Under the pieces are notes generated by a model. It worked only from the letters and a program-made list of their open reading frames with translations, was not told where the DNA came from and ran no database searches. DNA of 64,000 nucleotides from contig NZ_CP147020.1 of NCBI RefSeq assembly GCF_037126435.1, forward strand, positions 1,201,001 to 1,265,000. Direction: 5' to 3'. Made by a program: the position numbers and the translations under genes. This document shows positions 1-8,679 of this stretch, piece after piece (positions within the stretch are counted from its first letter, which is position 1; every line of letters starts with the position of its first letter). The stretch is from Bernardetia sp. ABR2-2B (GTDB taxonomy: Bacteria > Bacteroidota > Bacteroidia > Cytophagales > Bernardetiaceae).

Positions 1-1
1 T

Positions 2-1321
2 GAAATGGATTATTCTGAAACATCTTTAGATTCCCTAAAAGATTCGACAGCAGATATAAATGTGAATGATTATTTAAGTCAAGATGATGTAGCAGGGTAT
101 AAAATGCAAGGCGACGGAAATTATCAAGAAGAAGATAGAGATATGCCTATTTCTTCAATGAATTCTCTAATAGACGAACTTACTCGTCAGCTTGGTTATC
201 TGCGCCTAGACGAGCGTATGCACACGATTGGAATGCAACTCATTGGCAGTATTGATGACGATGGTTATATCAGAAGAGACCTAGATGCTATCGTAAATGA
301 CCTTGCTTTCATACAAAATATTCAGACAGGCAGACCAGAAGTAGAAAAGTTATTACGCAGGATTCAGCAATTTGACCCAGCAGGAATTGCCGCTAGAGAT
401 TTGCAAGAATGTTTGTTGATTCAGCTCAAAAGACAAGAAAAAATAAAAAAGGAAGATGAGCCTCTCACAGAAGAAAACAAGGGAGAGTTTAAGATTTTAG
501 AAGATGCAATTCACCTTATCTCTATGTGTTTTGAAGAATTTAAGAAAAAACACTTTAAGAAAATACAGCGCAAACTCAATCTTTCGGAAGATGAGTTGCG
601 TTCGGCAATGGGAGTTATTCTAAAATTAAACCCAAAACCTGGTGGTTCGGGTTCTGGAATGGTAAAGGTGCAATATGTAATCCCAGATTTTACCATAAAA
701 TATAACAATGGCAATTTAGACCTTTCACTCAACTCTAGAAATGCTCCACAGCTTCATGTCAGTAGAAATTACACAAACATGCTAGAGGGTTATGATAAAA
801 GTGATAAGAAAGATAAAAAACTAAAACAAGAAGTGTCGTTTGTAAAGCAAAAATTAGATGCTGCAAAATGGTTTATCGATGCTATCAAACAACGCCAACA
901 AACACTTCTCAAAACAATGAGTGCCATAATGGAATATCAAAGGGAATTCTTTTTAGAAGGGGAAGATTCAAAGCTTCGCCCAATGATTTTGAAGGATATT
1001 GCTAATGAAATAGGAATGGATATTTCAACAGTTTCTAGGGTTGCAAATAGTAAGGCTGTTCAGACTGACTTTGGAGTTTTTCCATTAAAGTATTTCTTTT
1101 CTGAGAGTATTCAAACTGACTCGGGTGAAGATGTAAGTAGCAAAGAAGTGAAAGCTATTTTGAAAGGACTCATTGAAGACGAGAGCAAACGCAAACCTTA
1201 TTCAGACGATAAGCTAGAAAAATTATTACGTGCTAGAGGCTATCAAATTGCACGTAGAACAGTTGCCAAATACAGAGAACAACTCAATATTCCTGTGGCT
1301 AGACTTAGAAAAGAGGTTTAA
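2..1321 (+). CDS. rpoN: RNA polymerase sigma-54 factor, 5' end outside window
   Basis: Sigma-54 directs core RNA polymerase to -24/-12 promoters that need an AAA+ activator. The visible 438 residues hold the core-binding region and the DNA-binding domain. A helix-turn-helix lies near residues 330-370 (LKDIANEIGMDISTVSRVA), and the diagnostic RpoN box ARRTVAKYRE is at about 416-425, near the C-terminus. The glutamine-rich activator-binding region I is missing. The frame is open to the left edge (codon GAA before the first ATG at 5), so the gene starts upstream of the window. The ATG at 5 is probably an internal methionine. A strong terminator follows 27 bases after the stop. Identity is seen directly from the RpoN box. 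Confidence 0.95.
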   Translation, partial: EMDYSETSLDSLKDSTADINVNDYLSQDDVAGYKMQGDGNYQEEDRDMPISSMNSLIDELTRQLGYLRLDERMHTIGMQLIGSIDDDGYIRRDLDAIVNDLAFIQNIQTGRPEVEKLLRRIQQFDPAGIAARDLQECLLIQLKRQEKIKKEDEPLTEENKGEFKILEDAIHLISMCFEEFKKKHFKKIQRKLNLSEDELRSAMGVILKLNPKPGGSGSGMVKVQYVIPDFTIKYNNGNLDLSLNSRNAPQLHVSRNYTNMLEGYDKSDKKDKKLKQEVSFVKQKLDAAKWFIDAIKQRQQTLLKTMSAIMEYQREFFLEGEDSKLRPMILKDIANEIGMDISTVSRVANSKAVQTDFGVFPLKYFFSESIQTDSGEDVSSKEVKAILKGLIEDESKRKPYSDDKLEKLLRARGYQIARRTVAKYREQLNIPVARLRKEV

Positions 1322-1348
1322 GAATTATCAAAAATGAAGTTTATGTGG

Positions 1349-1375
1349 GGACAAAGTACGCTTTGTCCTTTTTTT
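1349..1375 (+). terminator. Rho-independent terminator of rpoN
   Basis: Perfect 8-bp stem GGACAAAG/CTTTGTCC with a TACG loop, followed by seven T residues. It ends directly before the ATG at 1376, so the next gene cannot sensibly start upstream of it. Confidence 0.85.
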
Positions 1376-1666
1376 ATGTATTTTAATTTGATAAAAGTGA
1401 GTGATAAAAAAGAAGATGACTGGAGTAATATTTTATTAGTAAATCTAGCTTGTCTAGTAGCTGGACTTATTATTTCCATTTTATTAGAATGGAGGTTATT
1501 TGGCTTGAGTTGGATTCTTTTCACAATCTCCACGGTCAATTACGTAATTAGTTCTAGAGCTACTAAAAACTATTTGGCTTGGGATAGAATGGGGCTTTTT
1601 TGTTTAATAGCTAGTTTTATAACTTTTATTTTAGCTTTTTTAAATTTACTTTCTGACCTACATTAA
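1376..1666 (+). CDS. Small membrane protein of unknown function
   Basis: A 96-residue hydrophobic protein. An upstream ATG at 1334 is in frame, but it would place the rpoN terminator inside the gene, so the ATG at 1376 is preferred. After a charged stretch (KVSDKKEDDWSN) there are two hydrophobic pairs (about LLVNLACLVAGLIISILL with FGLSWILFTISTV, then MGLFCLIASFITFILAFL), giving three to four membrane spans. I do not recognise a family. It is co-directional with rpoN and with the gene at 1702. It could be a chance frame, but the membrane pattern argues for a real gene. Confidence 0.5.
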   Translation: MYFNLIKVSDKKEDDWSNILLVNLACLVAGLIISILLEWRLFGLSWILFTISTVNYVISSRATKNYLAWDRMGLFCLIASFITFILAFLNLLSDLH

Positions 1667-1701
1667 TCTGAAAGCTATTTTTTTCAAACTAGATATAAAT
1701 T

Positions 1702-2097
1702 ATGATAAACCAAGACTTACATATTCTTTATGAAGAGCAATGGAATAAAAAAGCAAACTTTAGGGTAAAATATAAATTTTATACACGAGAAGAGGGAGGA
1801 AGAAAAACACCTCCTTTTCAAGGAATAAAAGGTAATTTTTGGTATGAACATGAAAATCACACAAAAAAAGGAATATTCAGTATTTGGGCAGAGTTTGAAG
1901 ATGAACAAGGCAATGTAATTATCAGTAAAAGCAAACCTGTTACACAAGAAGGGACTGCAAAAATGTGGATTGCAATCTCTTCCTCATTTCTTTATCATAC
2001 TGAAAGAATAAAAACAGGAACAATTGGCTATTTTATGGAAGGCTTGAAAAAAACAGCTTTTTGCAAAGTAATAGAAATTATTAATTTTGAAGAATGA
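1702..2097 (+). CDS. Small protein resembling a stand-alone EF-Tu C-terminal barrel
   Basis: A 131-residue protein without signal peptide or membrane span. Residues 20-40 contain YTREEGGRKTPPF, close to the segment of EF-Tu domain 3 usually written EEGGRHTPFFSGYRPQF. The rest looks beta-rich and contains a second block with YFMEGLKKTAFCKVIEI. Short Bacteroidota proteins with this one barrel are known from annotation, but their function is not. No GTPase motifs are present, so it is not an elongation factor. It ends at a bidirectional terminator shared with the convergent SxtJ gene. The fold is inferred from the motif, and no role can be assigned. Confidence 0.6.
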   Translation: MINQDLHILYEEQWNKKANFRVKYKFYTREEGGRKTPPFQGIKGNFWYEHENHTKKGIFSIWAEFEDEQGNVIISKSKPVTQEGTAKMWIAISSSFLYHTERIKTGTIGYFMEGLKKTAFCKVIEIINFEE

Positions 2098-2098
2098 A

Positions 2099-2129
2099 AA
2101 AAGACTTGATTGTAGAAATCAAGTCTTTT
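2099..2129. terminator. Bidirectional terminator between convergent genes
   Basis: Stem AAAAGACTTGATT/AATCAAGTCTTTT of 13 bp with a 5-base loop. It has T-rich sequence on the plus side and A-rich (T-rich on minus) on the other, so it can serve the gene ending at 2097 and the SxtJ gene ending at 2155. Confidence 0.85.
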
Positions 2130-2154
2130 CTGTTTTATCATATAGAATATTTTC

Positions 2155-2517
2155 TTAGAAAATATTCTCCAAATCTTCTTTTTTGTATTTCAAATTTCGC
2201 TCTACAAAGACAGATTTTTGGTCTTCTTTTTTGAGCTGTAACATATTTTTAGAAAAAAGTCTGTTCATAAAAGCGATTGGAGTAAGGAAGATAAAAAAGA
2301 CAATAGAAAGTAAAACCTTTCCATTTATTACTCCCAAAACGCTTGCAAACTTGAGCCACACCCAAGCTATTTTTTCAGCAAGCCAATTCCAAAAGAGTGA
2401 AATCAGACCAATTCCAAAAGAAATATATAATAAAATATCTATTTTGAATATAAAATAAAACACCATAAAACCAACCATAATGGCTAGTAAAGCTTCGACT
2501 ACTTTTACTCTTTGCAT
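2155..2517 (-). CDS. SxtJ family membrane protein
   Basis: A 120-residue protein with three hydrophobic segments: VEALLAIMVGFMVFYFIF, then ILLYISFGIGLISLFWNWLA, then VLLSIVFFIFLTPIAFMN. A charged tail of about 30 residues (KKEDQKSVFVERN) follows. Size, layout and position match the SxtJ family, named from the saxitoxin cluster, where it lies beside a carbamoyltransferase. It is the last gene of a minus-strand unit: carbamoyltransferase, DUF5989, SxtJ, with a 10-base gap to DUF5989. The molecular function of SxtJ proteins is unknown. A structural or membrane-anchoring partner of the carbamoyltransferase is inferred only from the conserved neighbourhood. Confidence 0.82.
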   Translation of the reverse strand: MQRVKVVEALLAIMVGFMVFYFIFKIDILLYISFGIGLISLFWNWLAEKIAWVWLKFASVLGVINGKVLLSIVFFIFLTPIAFMNRLFSKNMLQLKKEDQKSVFVERNLKYKKEDLENIF

Positions 2518-2527
2518 AATTTAATTG

Positions 2528-2677
2528 TTAAAATAAGGTATAAATAAAAGGAGCAATCGCAGAACCACCACCAATAACGATAAGAACACCCAAAAGCATC
2601 AAAATGATAATCATTGGAGCAAGCCAAAACTTTTTACGCTGCATCATAAATGCCCATAAATCTTTTAAAAAATCCAT
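2528..2677 (-). CDS. DUF5989 family small membrane protein
   Basis: A 49-residue gene on the minus strand from the ATG complement at 2675-2677 to a TAA at 2528-2530. The protein begins MDFLKDLWAFMMQRKKFWL, has one membrane span of about 20 residues (MIIILMLLGVLIVI), and ends with GSAIAPFIYTLF. The (K/R)KKFWL..P start and the SAIAPFIYTLF end are typical of DUF5989. It sits between the carbamoyltransferase (gap 89 bases) and SxtJ (gap 10 bases), as in other genomes that carry this trio. Its function is unknown. It is short enough that automatic gene finders may miss it. Confidence 0.85.
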   Translation of the reverse strand: MDFLKDLWAFMMQRKKFWLAPMIIILMLLGVLIVIGGGSAIAPFIYTLF

Positions 2678-2733
2678 ATTCTTTCTATTTTTTAATGAGT
2701 TTATTTTTAGTTTAAATCAAAATTTCAATACAA

Positions 2734-2751
2734 AATACTCTAAAGAGTATT
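2734..2751. repeat. Short palindrome downstream of the carbamoyltransferase
   Basis: AATACTCT-AA-AGAGTATT, an 8-bp perfect stem with a 2-base centre in the gap before DUF5989. A similar ACGCT-AA-AGCGT palindrome lies at 31585-31596. It could be a weak processing or attenuation site between the first and second gene of the unit. Confidence 0.5.
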
Positions 2752-2766
2752 CTACAGAAATTATAA

Positions 2767-4629
2767 TTAGTCTAATGCAAATTCTGTACGCCAATCATCT
2801 TTTTCAGCCCATTCAGGTTGAAGTTTTTTATCAAAAATAAAATCTCCAATGACTAAATAATCCATTTCGGTACGCATCAAGCATTTGTAAGCATCTTCTG
2901 GAGTACAAACGATAGGTTCACCACGCACATTAAAACTGGTATTTACTACCAAAGCATAACCTGTTTGTTCTTCAAAAGAACTAATCAGTTTCCAATATCT
3001 AGGATTTGTTTCTTTATGAACCGTCTGAATACGAGCCGAATAATCAATGTGTGTAATAGAAGGCAAATCACTTCTCAAAAAATATAATTTTTCCATCAAT
3101 GGCATCGAATTATAATTTTCTGGAAAAGCATTCTGACGAGATTCTTTTACAGGCTGCACCAAAAGCATATATGGAGAAGGTGTTGTTTGTTCAAAATACT
3201 CTTCTACTTTTTCAGCCAAAACCGAAGGAGCAAAAGGTCTAAATCCTTCTCTATATTTAATCTTCAAATTGAGTTTTTTCTGCATTTCTGGATTACGTGC
3301 ATCACCCAAAATACTTCTTCCTCCTAAAGCTCTAGGTCCAAATTCCATTCTTCCTTGAAACCATCCGATTACATTTCCATCTGCTAAAAGAGAAGCCGTT
3401 TTTTTGGCTAACTCATCAAAATCAGCATATTTTTCAGAAACAGCATTGTATTTTCTACCCATTTTCTGAATATCTAATTCTGAAAATTGAGGACCTAAAT
3501 AGCTGCCCTGCATTTGGTCTAAGGTATCCGTAATTTCTCTTTCTTGCCCAAAATAAATATGATAAGCTGCTTGTGCTGCTCCTAAAGCTCCACCTGCATC
3601 ACCTGCTGCTGGTTGAATAAAAATATTCTCAAAAACATTTGCCTTTTCTAACTTTCCATTAGCAACACAATTTAGTGCCACTCCACCAGCCATACAAAGA
3701 TTTTTTGAGCCTGTTAGACGTTGCGCTTCCTTTGCCATCAAAATAACTACTTCTTCGGTTACTTGTTGAATGGCTAAAGCTAAATCACAATGCACTTGGT
3801 CAATAGGAGATTCAGATTTTCGTGTCGGAACGCCAAAAAGTTGTTCCCATTTTTTCTCTTGAATCATTCTCAAACCTGTCGCATAATTAAAATATGACTG
3901 GTCTAACCAAATAGAGCCATCAGGATAAATATGACAAAGTGTTTCTTTTATTTTCTTTACAAATTCTTTGGTTTGTTCTGCTTCAGGATTTCCATAAGGT
4001 GCAAGTCCCATCAATTTATACTCTCCTGAATTGACTTTAAAACCTGTATAATAGGTAAAAGCAGAATATAAAAGACCTAGAGAGTGAGGAAATTGAAGTT
4101 CTTTCAGAATAGTAATATCTTTTCCTTTTCCATGACAAATTGAAACAGTTGCCCATTCTCCTACACCATCAATCGTCAGAATAGCTGCATCTTCGTAATT
4201 AGAAGGATAAAAAGCACTCGCAGCGTGTGATAAATGATGTTCAGGAAAGAGAAGTTTAAAGCTTTTTTTGTCGTAGTCTTCTATTTCTTTTAGCTCTTGA
4301 TAAATCATTCTTTTCAAAAACATTTTTTCTTTTAACCAAACAGGAATTGCCGTCAGAAATGAAAGTAATCCTTTTGGGGAAAAAGCATAATAGGTTTCTA
4401 AAAGGCGTTCAAACTTTAAAAGTGGTTTGTCATAAAAAACAATCGCATCTAGTTTATCAAGTGTAAGTCCAGATTCTTCCAAACAGTATTTTATAGCTTG
4501 AGAAGGAAAACTTGGGTCGTGTTTTATACGTGTAAAACGTTCCTCTTGTGCTGCTGCAATTATTTTTCCATCTTGTAGGAGTGCTGCTGCCGAATCGTGA
4601 TAAAATGCCGAAATACCGAGAATATTCAT
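2767..4629 (-). CDS. Carbamoyltransferase (NodU/CmcH/TobZ family)
   Basis: A 620-residue cytoplasmic enzyme expected to transfer a carbamoyl group from carbamoyl phosphate, via carbamoyl-AMP, to a hydroxyl of a small molecule or glycan. It has the N-terminal Kae1-like domain with HDSAAALL (His11), EERFTR, and HHLSHAASAF (His131, His132, His135). These are followed by MAGGVALNCVANGKL and the C-terminal GWFQGRMEFGPRALGGRSIL. Length is normal for the family. The start at 4629 gives the expected MNILGISAFYHDS. A TAATTTTG box (4669 to 4662, minus) is a possible -7 element. It heads the unit with DUF5989 and SxtJ. The acceptor is unknown; a surface glycan is one possibility. Confidence 0.93.
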   Translation of the reverse strand: MNILGISAFYHDSAAALLQDGKIIAAAQEERFTRIKHDPSFPSQAIKYCLEESGLTLDKLDAIVFYDKPLLKFERLLETYYAFSPKGLLSFLTAIPVWLKEKMFLKRMIYQELKEIEDYDKKSFKLLFPEHHLSHAASAFYPSNYEDAAILTIDGVGEWATVSICHGKGKDITILKELQFPHSLGLLYSAFTYYTGFKVNSGEYKLMGLAPYGNPEAEQTKEFVKKIKETLCHIYPDGSIWLDQSYFNYATGLRMIQEKKWEQLFGVPTRKSESPIDQVHCDLALAIQQVTEEVVILMAKEAQRLTGSKNLCMAGGVALNCVANGKLEKANVFENIFIQPAAGDAGGALGAAQAAYHIYFGQEREITDTLDQMQGSYLGPQFSELDIQKMGRKYNAVSEKYADFDELAKKTASLLADGNVIGWFQGRMEFGPRALGGRSILGDARNPEMQKKLNLKIKYREGFRPFAPSVLAEKVEEYFEQTTPSPYMLLVQPVKESRQNAFPENYNSMPLMEKLYFLRSDLPSITHIDYSARIQTVHKETNPRYWKLISSFEEQTGYALVVNTSFNVRGEPIVCTPEDAYKCLMRTEMDYLVIGDFIFDKKLQPEWAEKDDWRTEFALD

Positions 4630-4751
4630 TTGCTAAAAATAATGTAGAAATGTATGAACTGCAAAATTAGGATTTATTATTAGAACTACATACTTTTGAA
4701 TGGATTTTTTGATAATAAAGCTATCTTTTACATAAAAATTACCTGCAAAAA

Positions 4752-6125
4752 ATGTTCAAAAAACTAAATCCTAGTCTTTCTTTTTTACTTATTGCGGTCC
4801 TTCTTTGGCTTTTACAATATGGAGTTGATGTATTGATAGGAGATGGCGACGGGAAAATTACCTTTTTAGGAACTTATATTTTTGTGGGATTTATGCAAGT
4901 TTTTTTGATTATTTCAGCTTTGCTTTGGCTTCCAGAAGTAATTAGACGAATGAAAGGGAATTTTGCTCCTACCTCAAAAGACTTTTTGAAGCGAAATGCA
5001 GGTAGTGTTTTTATTTGTTTTATTCTATTTTTTGTCATAATCATAGACTTTTTTGGATTTGCTTTTTTCAATGAAAAAACCGTAGAACGCACCTATAAAG
5101 CTAGTCATTACAGAACACCACACCCTTGTTTTCATCACGGATTAGTTCAGAATATGGCAGTAGAAGCACTTTGGGGGGACATAAATTATCCTCTTTATAC
5201 TAATTCTTTTGCTTTCAAAGATTCTGCTGTTTTTGAAGCGAAACAGACTTTAGATAAAAAACAAGTGGTTTTTATTGGAGATTCTTTTACAGAAGGAGTA
5301 GGAGTAGTTTATCAAAATACTTTTTTTGGAAGAATGAGAAAAGAGTTTTCAACCAATAATAAAATAGAACTTTGGAATGCTGGTTGTGTTTCCTATTCTC
5401 CTCTTGTTTATTACAACAAAATAAAATATTATACCGAAGTAGAAAACTTTAAGATTGATTATTTATGGGTTTTCATAGATGGCTCAGATATTCAAGATGA
5501 GATAAATTATAAAGATTTTGAAGCTAATTGTGATGAAAAGTTTGTTCCACAAGCAGGAACAATAGAGTATTACCGTTATAATATAAAGGATGATAATTCT
5601 CTTTTAGATATTTATAAAAATCATTCGCTATTGGTAAGGCTAATTTCAAATACCTACAAAAAACTTTTTACTGCCCCAAAAGACGATGAAAAAATAAAAT
5701 ACATAACTAATAGGTTATCTTGGATAGATAATGATACTGTTTATCAAGAATGGGGAAAAGAAGGAATTCAGTTAGCTGAAAATCACATGCAAAAACTGGT
5801 AGAACTCTGTGAGCAAAAAAATATTAAACTTACCATAGCTGTTTATCCGTGGGCTAAAATGATTAATAACCATGAAAGACAATTACAAACTTGGAAAGAT
5901 TTCTCTCAAAAAAATAATATTCCTTTCATCAATTTATTTCCAGTTTTTGAAGAAAAGGTAAAAGAAACTTCTTTTGAGCAAGTAAACAAAAAATATTTCA
6001 TACAAGGAGACGGACATTGGAATGCAGAAGGACACAAATTAGTAAAAGAAGCCATAAAAACTCCTTTTGAAGAAATCGTTTTAGGAATAGAAGAGATTGA
6101 TAGCTTAGGAAGTGTAACACAATAG
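4752..6125 (+). CDS. Membrane-anchored SGNH/GDSL-like hydrolase
   Basis: A 457-residue protein with three N-terminal membrane segments (about 8-24, 40-60 and 86-104) followed by an SGNH domain. The block I motif is VVFIGDSFTEG, with Ser178 as the nucleophile. Block V is GDGHWNAEGH, with Asp420 and His422 two residues apart as in the family. The domain probably faces the periplasm, as in AlgX/AlgJ-like O-acetyltransferases and esterases. It is divergent from the carbamoyltransferase, with 122 bases between the starts, and proteins of this kind are often found beside the carbamoyltransferase-DUF5989-SxtJ trio. Acyl transfer or removal on a surface glycan is inferred, and the substrate is unknown. 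Confidence 0.82.
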   Translation: MFKKLNPSLSFLLIAVLLWLLQYGVDVLIGDGDGKITFLGTYIFVGFMQVFLIISALLWLPEVIRRMKGNFAPTSKDFLKRNAGSVFICFILFFVIIIDFFGFAFFNEKTVERTYKASHYRTPHPCFHHGLVQNMAVEALWGDINYPLYTNSFAFKDSAVFEAKQTLDKKQVVFIGDSFTEGVGVVYQNTFFGRMRKEFSTNNKIELWNAGCVSYSPLVYYNKIKYYTEVENFKIDYLWVFIDGSDIQDEINYKDFEANCDEKFVPQAGTIEYYRYNIKDDNSLLDIYKNHSLLVRLISNTYKKLFTAPKDDEKIKYITNRLSWIDNDTVYQEWGKEGIQLAENHMQKLVELCEQKNIKLTIAVYPWAKMINNHERQLQTWKDFSQKNNIPFINLFPVFEEKVKETSFEQVNKKYFIQGDGHWNAEGHKLVKEAIKTPFEEIVLGIEEIDSLGSVTQ

Positions 6126-6214
6126 AAATCCTATGGTTCTTGCTAAAACTCAACACTACTAAATACACAGCTAGAAGCAAGGGCAACAAATTAAATGATA
6201 TAAACAAATAAAGA

Positions 6215-6667
6215 ATGAAATATACCTGTTATATACTATTTGCTTTTTTGCTTAGTGCTTGTAGTTTAGATGAGAGCTGCTCATTAAACCTTGCTGCATG
6301 GAAAACTGCTAAAGCAACACCTTTAGAATGTAGATATAGTTATTCTTACGATGAAAAAAAATCCCTCAAAAGATTTTCTCAGTTGGAGTGTGTTATAGAT
6401 ACTCTGAAAATTGGTATGTCTAGACAACACATTACTCAGATGCTAGGCTCTGGTGATACCTGTCAGTTTGAAAAAGGGCATTCAACAAACTATCTTTATG
6501 TAAAAAAAGGTGTAGGTAAAGAAGAAATGTCAGAGTTATATTTCCACACACTATCTGAAACAACAATTCCTTATGTAGTGAATCATAATGGTTCTAGTAT
6601 AGATGCTCTAATTTTAAAATTTGATAATGACACACTAAAAACTGTGTTTTTTGCAAATGGGTGGTAG
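6215..6667 (+). CDS. Lipoprotein with a BamE/SmpA-like segment
   Basis: A 150-residue protein with a type II signal peptide (lipobox LLSAC, Cys16). Residues about 63-80 read LKIGMSRQHITQMLGSGD. This matches the pattern I..GMt...V...LG.p of the BamE/SmpA-like fold found in many small outer-membrane lipoproteins. The rest is not recognisable. It is co-directional with the SGNH gene 89 bases upstream and is followed by a gap rich in hairpins. I expect an envelope location, but no specific role can be given. Confidence 0.6.
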   Translation: MKYTCYILFAFLLSACSLDESCSLNLAAWKTAKATPLECRYSYSYDEKKSLKRFSQLECVIDTLKIGMSRQHITQMLGSGDTCQFEKGHSTNYLYVKKGVGKEEMSELYFHTLSETTIPYVVNHNGSSIDALILKFDNDTLKTVFFANGW

Positions 6668-6702
6668 ATAATTCCTAGCCCTTGCTCTACTTTTTTGTGG
6701 CT

Positions 6703-6807
6703 ATCACTCGTTTTTAACGAGTGATTTATATGTATTCGGCTTGTAGCCGTGGTTTTTGTGTTTCAGATACAGTTTTTTGTTTTTGAGTTGCTACGCTAAA
6801 ACAGCAA
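6703..6807. repeat. Cluster of three short hairpins upstream of guaA
   Basis: Three inverted repeats lie in one gap. The first is ATCACTCGTT/AACGAGTGAT (6703-6712 with 6716-6725, loop TTT). The second is CGGCT/AGCCG (6737-6741 with 6745-6749). The third is TTGCT/AGCAA (6788-6792 with 6803-6807). Across the 5' arm and loop of the third runs GCTACGCTAAAAC (6790-6802), the reverse complement of GTTTTAGCGTAGC found in the hairpin at 40903-40936. Confidence 0.7.
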
Positions 6808-6908
6808 AAAAGCATAACGCAATAGAAATTCTTATTTTTTATTTTGATTTAATTTTCATTTGGTAGGTTTTTGGTTCAATTAAAGTTTTCAGAAAAAAAC
6901 GCTTTTCT

Positions 6909-6916
6909 TACCTTTG
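6909..6916 (+). promoter_or_regulatory. guaA -7 promoter box, leaderless configuration
   Basis: TACCTTTG matches the Bacteroidota -7 consensus TAnnTTTG. Its last G is only three bases before the guaA ATG at 6920. No clear TTTG -33 element is seen at the expected distance. If used, transcription would start at or next to the ATG. Confidence 0.55.
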
Positions 6917-6919
6917 CGT

Positions 6920-8458
6920 ATGCAAGAAAAAATTATTATCCTAGATTTTGGTTCACAATATACACAGCTTATCGCTCGTCGTGTTCGTGAACTCAATGTA
7001 TTTTGTGAAATACACCCTTTTAATAATATTCCTAATATTGATTTATCTTCAAATGAAGTAAAAGGAATTATTCTTTCAGGGAGTCCGTATTCGGTGCATC
7101 AAGAAGATTCGCCTAGAGTACCACAGATTTCAGAATGGCGCAAAAAACTACCTATTTTAGCTGTTTGTTATGGCGCACAACTCTTAGCTCATACGCATGA
7201 AGGCGAAGTAAAGCGTTCAGAAACTCGTGAATATGGCAGAGCAAAACTAATTCCTGTTATAGAAAATCCACTTTTAGAAGGAATCACAGCCGATTCTCAA
7301 ATTTGGATGTCGCACGGAGATAGTATTTATTCTCTTCCAGATTCTATTGAAGTGATTGCCAAAACAGCGAGTATTCCTGTTGCAGCTTATCATTTTAAAG
7401 GCGAACCTACTTACGGTTTGCAATTCCACCCAGAAGTAACTCATTCGACAGACGGAAAAAAGATTGTAGAAAATTTCTTAGTCAATATTTGTAAATGTTC
7501 ACAAGACTGGACACCTGCTGCTTTTGCAGAAGATACTATTAAAGCCTTGAAGGAAAAATTAGGCAACGATAAAGTTGTTTTGGCTCTTTCGGGTGGTGTA
7601 GATTCTACGGTAGCTGCTGTTTTGCTTCATAAAGCGATTGGAAAAAACTTATACGGAATTTTTGTTGATAATGGTCTTTTGAGAAAAGGAGAATTCGAAC
7701 AAGTTTTGGAAACTTATCATAAAATGGGTCTAAATGTAACTGGCGTAGATTCTAAAGAACGTTTTTATCACAAACTAAAAGACAAAAGCGACCCAGAAGA
7801 TAAACGAAAAGCAATCGGTTATACATTTATTGAAGTTTTTGATGAAGAAGCAAAACGCATTCAAGATGTAAAATGGCTCGGACAAGGAACAATTTATCCC
7901 GATGTAATCGAATCTGTTTCTGTAAAAGGTCCTTCTGCTACTATCAAATCACATCACAATGTTGGAGGACTTCCTGAAAAGATGAATCTTAAAATTGTAG
8001 AGCCTTTACGTGATTTGTTTAAAGATGAAGTTAGACGAGTTGGTGCAGAGCTTGGAATCGATAATTTTATCTTACAACGCCACCCTTTCCCAGGGCCGGG
8101 ATTAGCTATTCGTATTTTGGGAGCTGTTTCAGTTGATAGAGTAGATATTTTGCAAGAAGTAGATGCTATTTTTATTAATGGACTCAAAGAAGCAGGTTTG
8201 TATGATGATGTTTGGCAAGCTGGTTCAATTCTTCTGCCTGTCAATTCGGTTGGTGTAATGGGTGATGAGCGTACGTATGAAAATGTAGTTGCGCTACGTG
8301 CCGTAACGAGTTTGGACGGAATGACAGCAGATTGGTGTCATTTGCCTTACGATTTTTTGGCTGAAATTTCGAATAAAATCATCAATAATGTAAGAGGTGT
8401 AAACCGAGTAGTTTATGATATTAGCTCAAAACCTCCTGCTACGATTGAATGGGAATAG
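6920..8458 (+). CDS. guaA: GMP synthase (glutamine-hydrolysing)
   Basis: GuaA converts XMP to GMP using glutamine and ATP, in the cytoplasm. The N-terminal class I amidotransferase domain has Cys83 in [10 protein letters not shown] and His170/Glu172 in FHPEVTHS. The ATP-pyrophosphatase domain has the P-loop [10 protein letters not shown] (about 221-230). The C-terminal dimerisation domain ends KPPATIEWE, as expected. Length is 513 residues from the ATG at 6920. A TTG at 6914 is in frame but lies inside the TACCTTTG box, so the ATG is preferred. This is a single-gene unit. Confidence 0.97.
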   Translation: MQEKIIILDFGSQYTQLIARRVRELNVFCEIHPFNNIPNIDLSSNEVKGIILSGSPYSVHQEDSPRVPQISEWRKKLPILAVCYGAQLLAHTHEGEVKRSETREYGRAKLIPVIENPLLEGITADSQIWMSHGDSIYSLPDSIEVIAKTASIPVAAYHFKGEPTYGLQFHPEVTHSTDGKKIVENFLVNICKCSQDWTPAAFAEDTIKALKEKLGNDKVVLALSGGVDSTVAAVLLHKAIGKNLYGIFVDNGLLRKGEFEQVLETYHKMGLNVTGVDSKERFYHKLKDKSDPEDKRKAIGYTFIEVFDEEAKRIQDVKWLGQGTIYPDVIESVSVKGPSATIKSHHNVGGLPEKMNLKIVEPLRDLFKDEVRRVGAELGIDNFILQRHPFPGPGLAIRILGAVSVDRVDILQEVDAIFINGLKEAGLYDDVWQAGSILLPVNSVGVMGDERTYENVVALRAVTSLDGMTADWCHLPYDFLAEISNKIINNVRGVNRVVYDISSKPPATIEWE

Positions 8459-8468
8459 TTTTGAACTG

Positions 8469-8638
8469 ATTAGCAAGTGATTTGGCTTCGCCGAGCTATC
8501 GGTTATATGACTTTTAAGGTGAAATACAAGATAAATACAATTGAAAATCTGAGAAATTAAGTAATAATATCTTTTTAATGCTTATTTTATTTTCTTATCC
8601 TGTAATTGTCATAGTAATCATACAAATCACTTGCTAAT
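8469..8638. repeat. 170-bp element bounded by 16-bp perfect inverted repeats
   Basis: ATTAGCAAGTGATTTG at 8469-8484 recurs as its exact reverse complement at 8623-8638, with 138 bases between. Inside, TTATATGAC on the left is loosely mirrored by GTCATAGTAA on the right. AACT flanks both ends (8464-8467 and 8639-8642), which could be a target duplication. It carries no gene. It may be a small non-autonomous mobile element or just a large hairpin between two convergent genes. Confidence 0.5.
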
Positions 8639-8679
8639 AACTTCTCTACTTTAACAAACGGTATTTTTATAAAAAAAAA

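Noticed and set aside
5-1321. Complete rpoN starting at the ATG at 5
   Set aside because: The frame is open to the window edge and region I is missing, so the gene starts upstream.
1334-1375. Start of the 110-residue frame at 1334
   Set aside because: It would run through the rpoN terminator; the ATG at 1376 is used instead.
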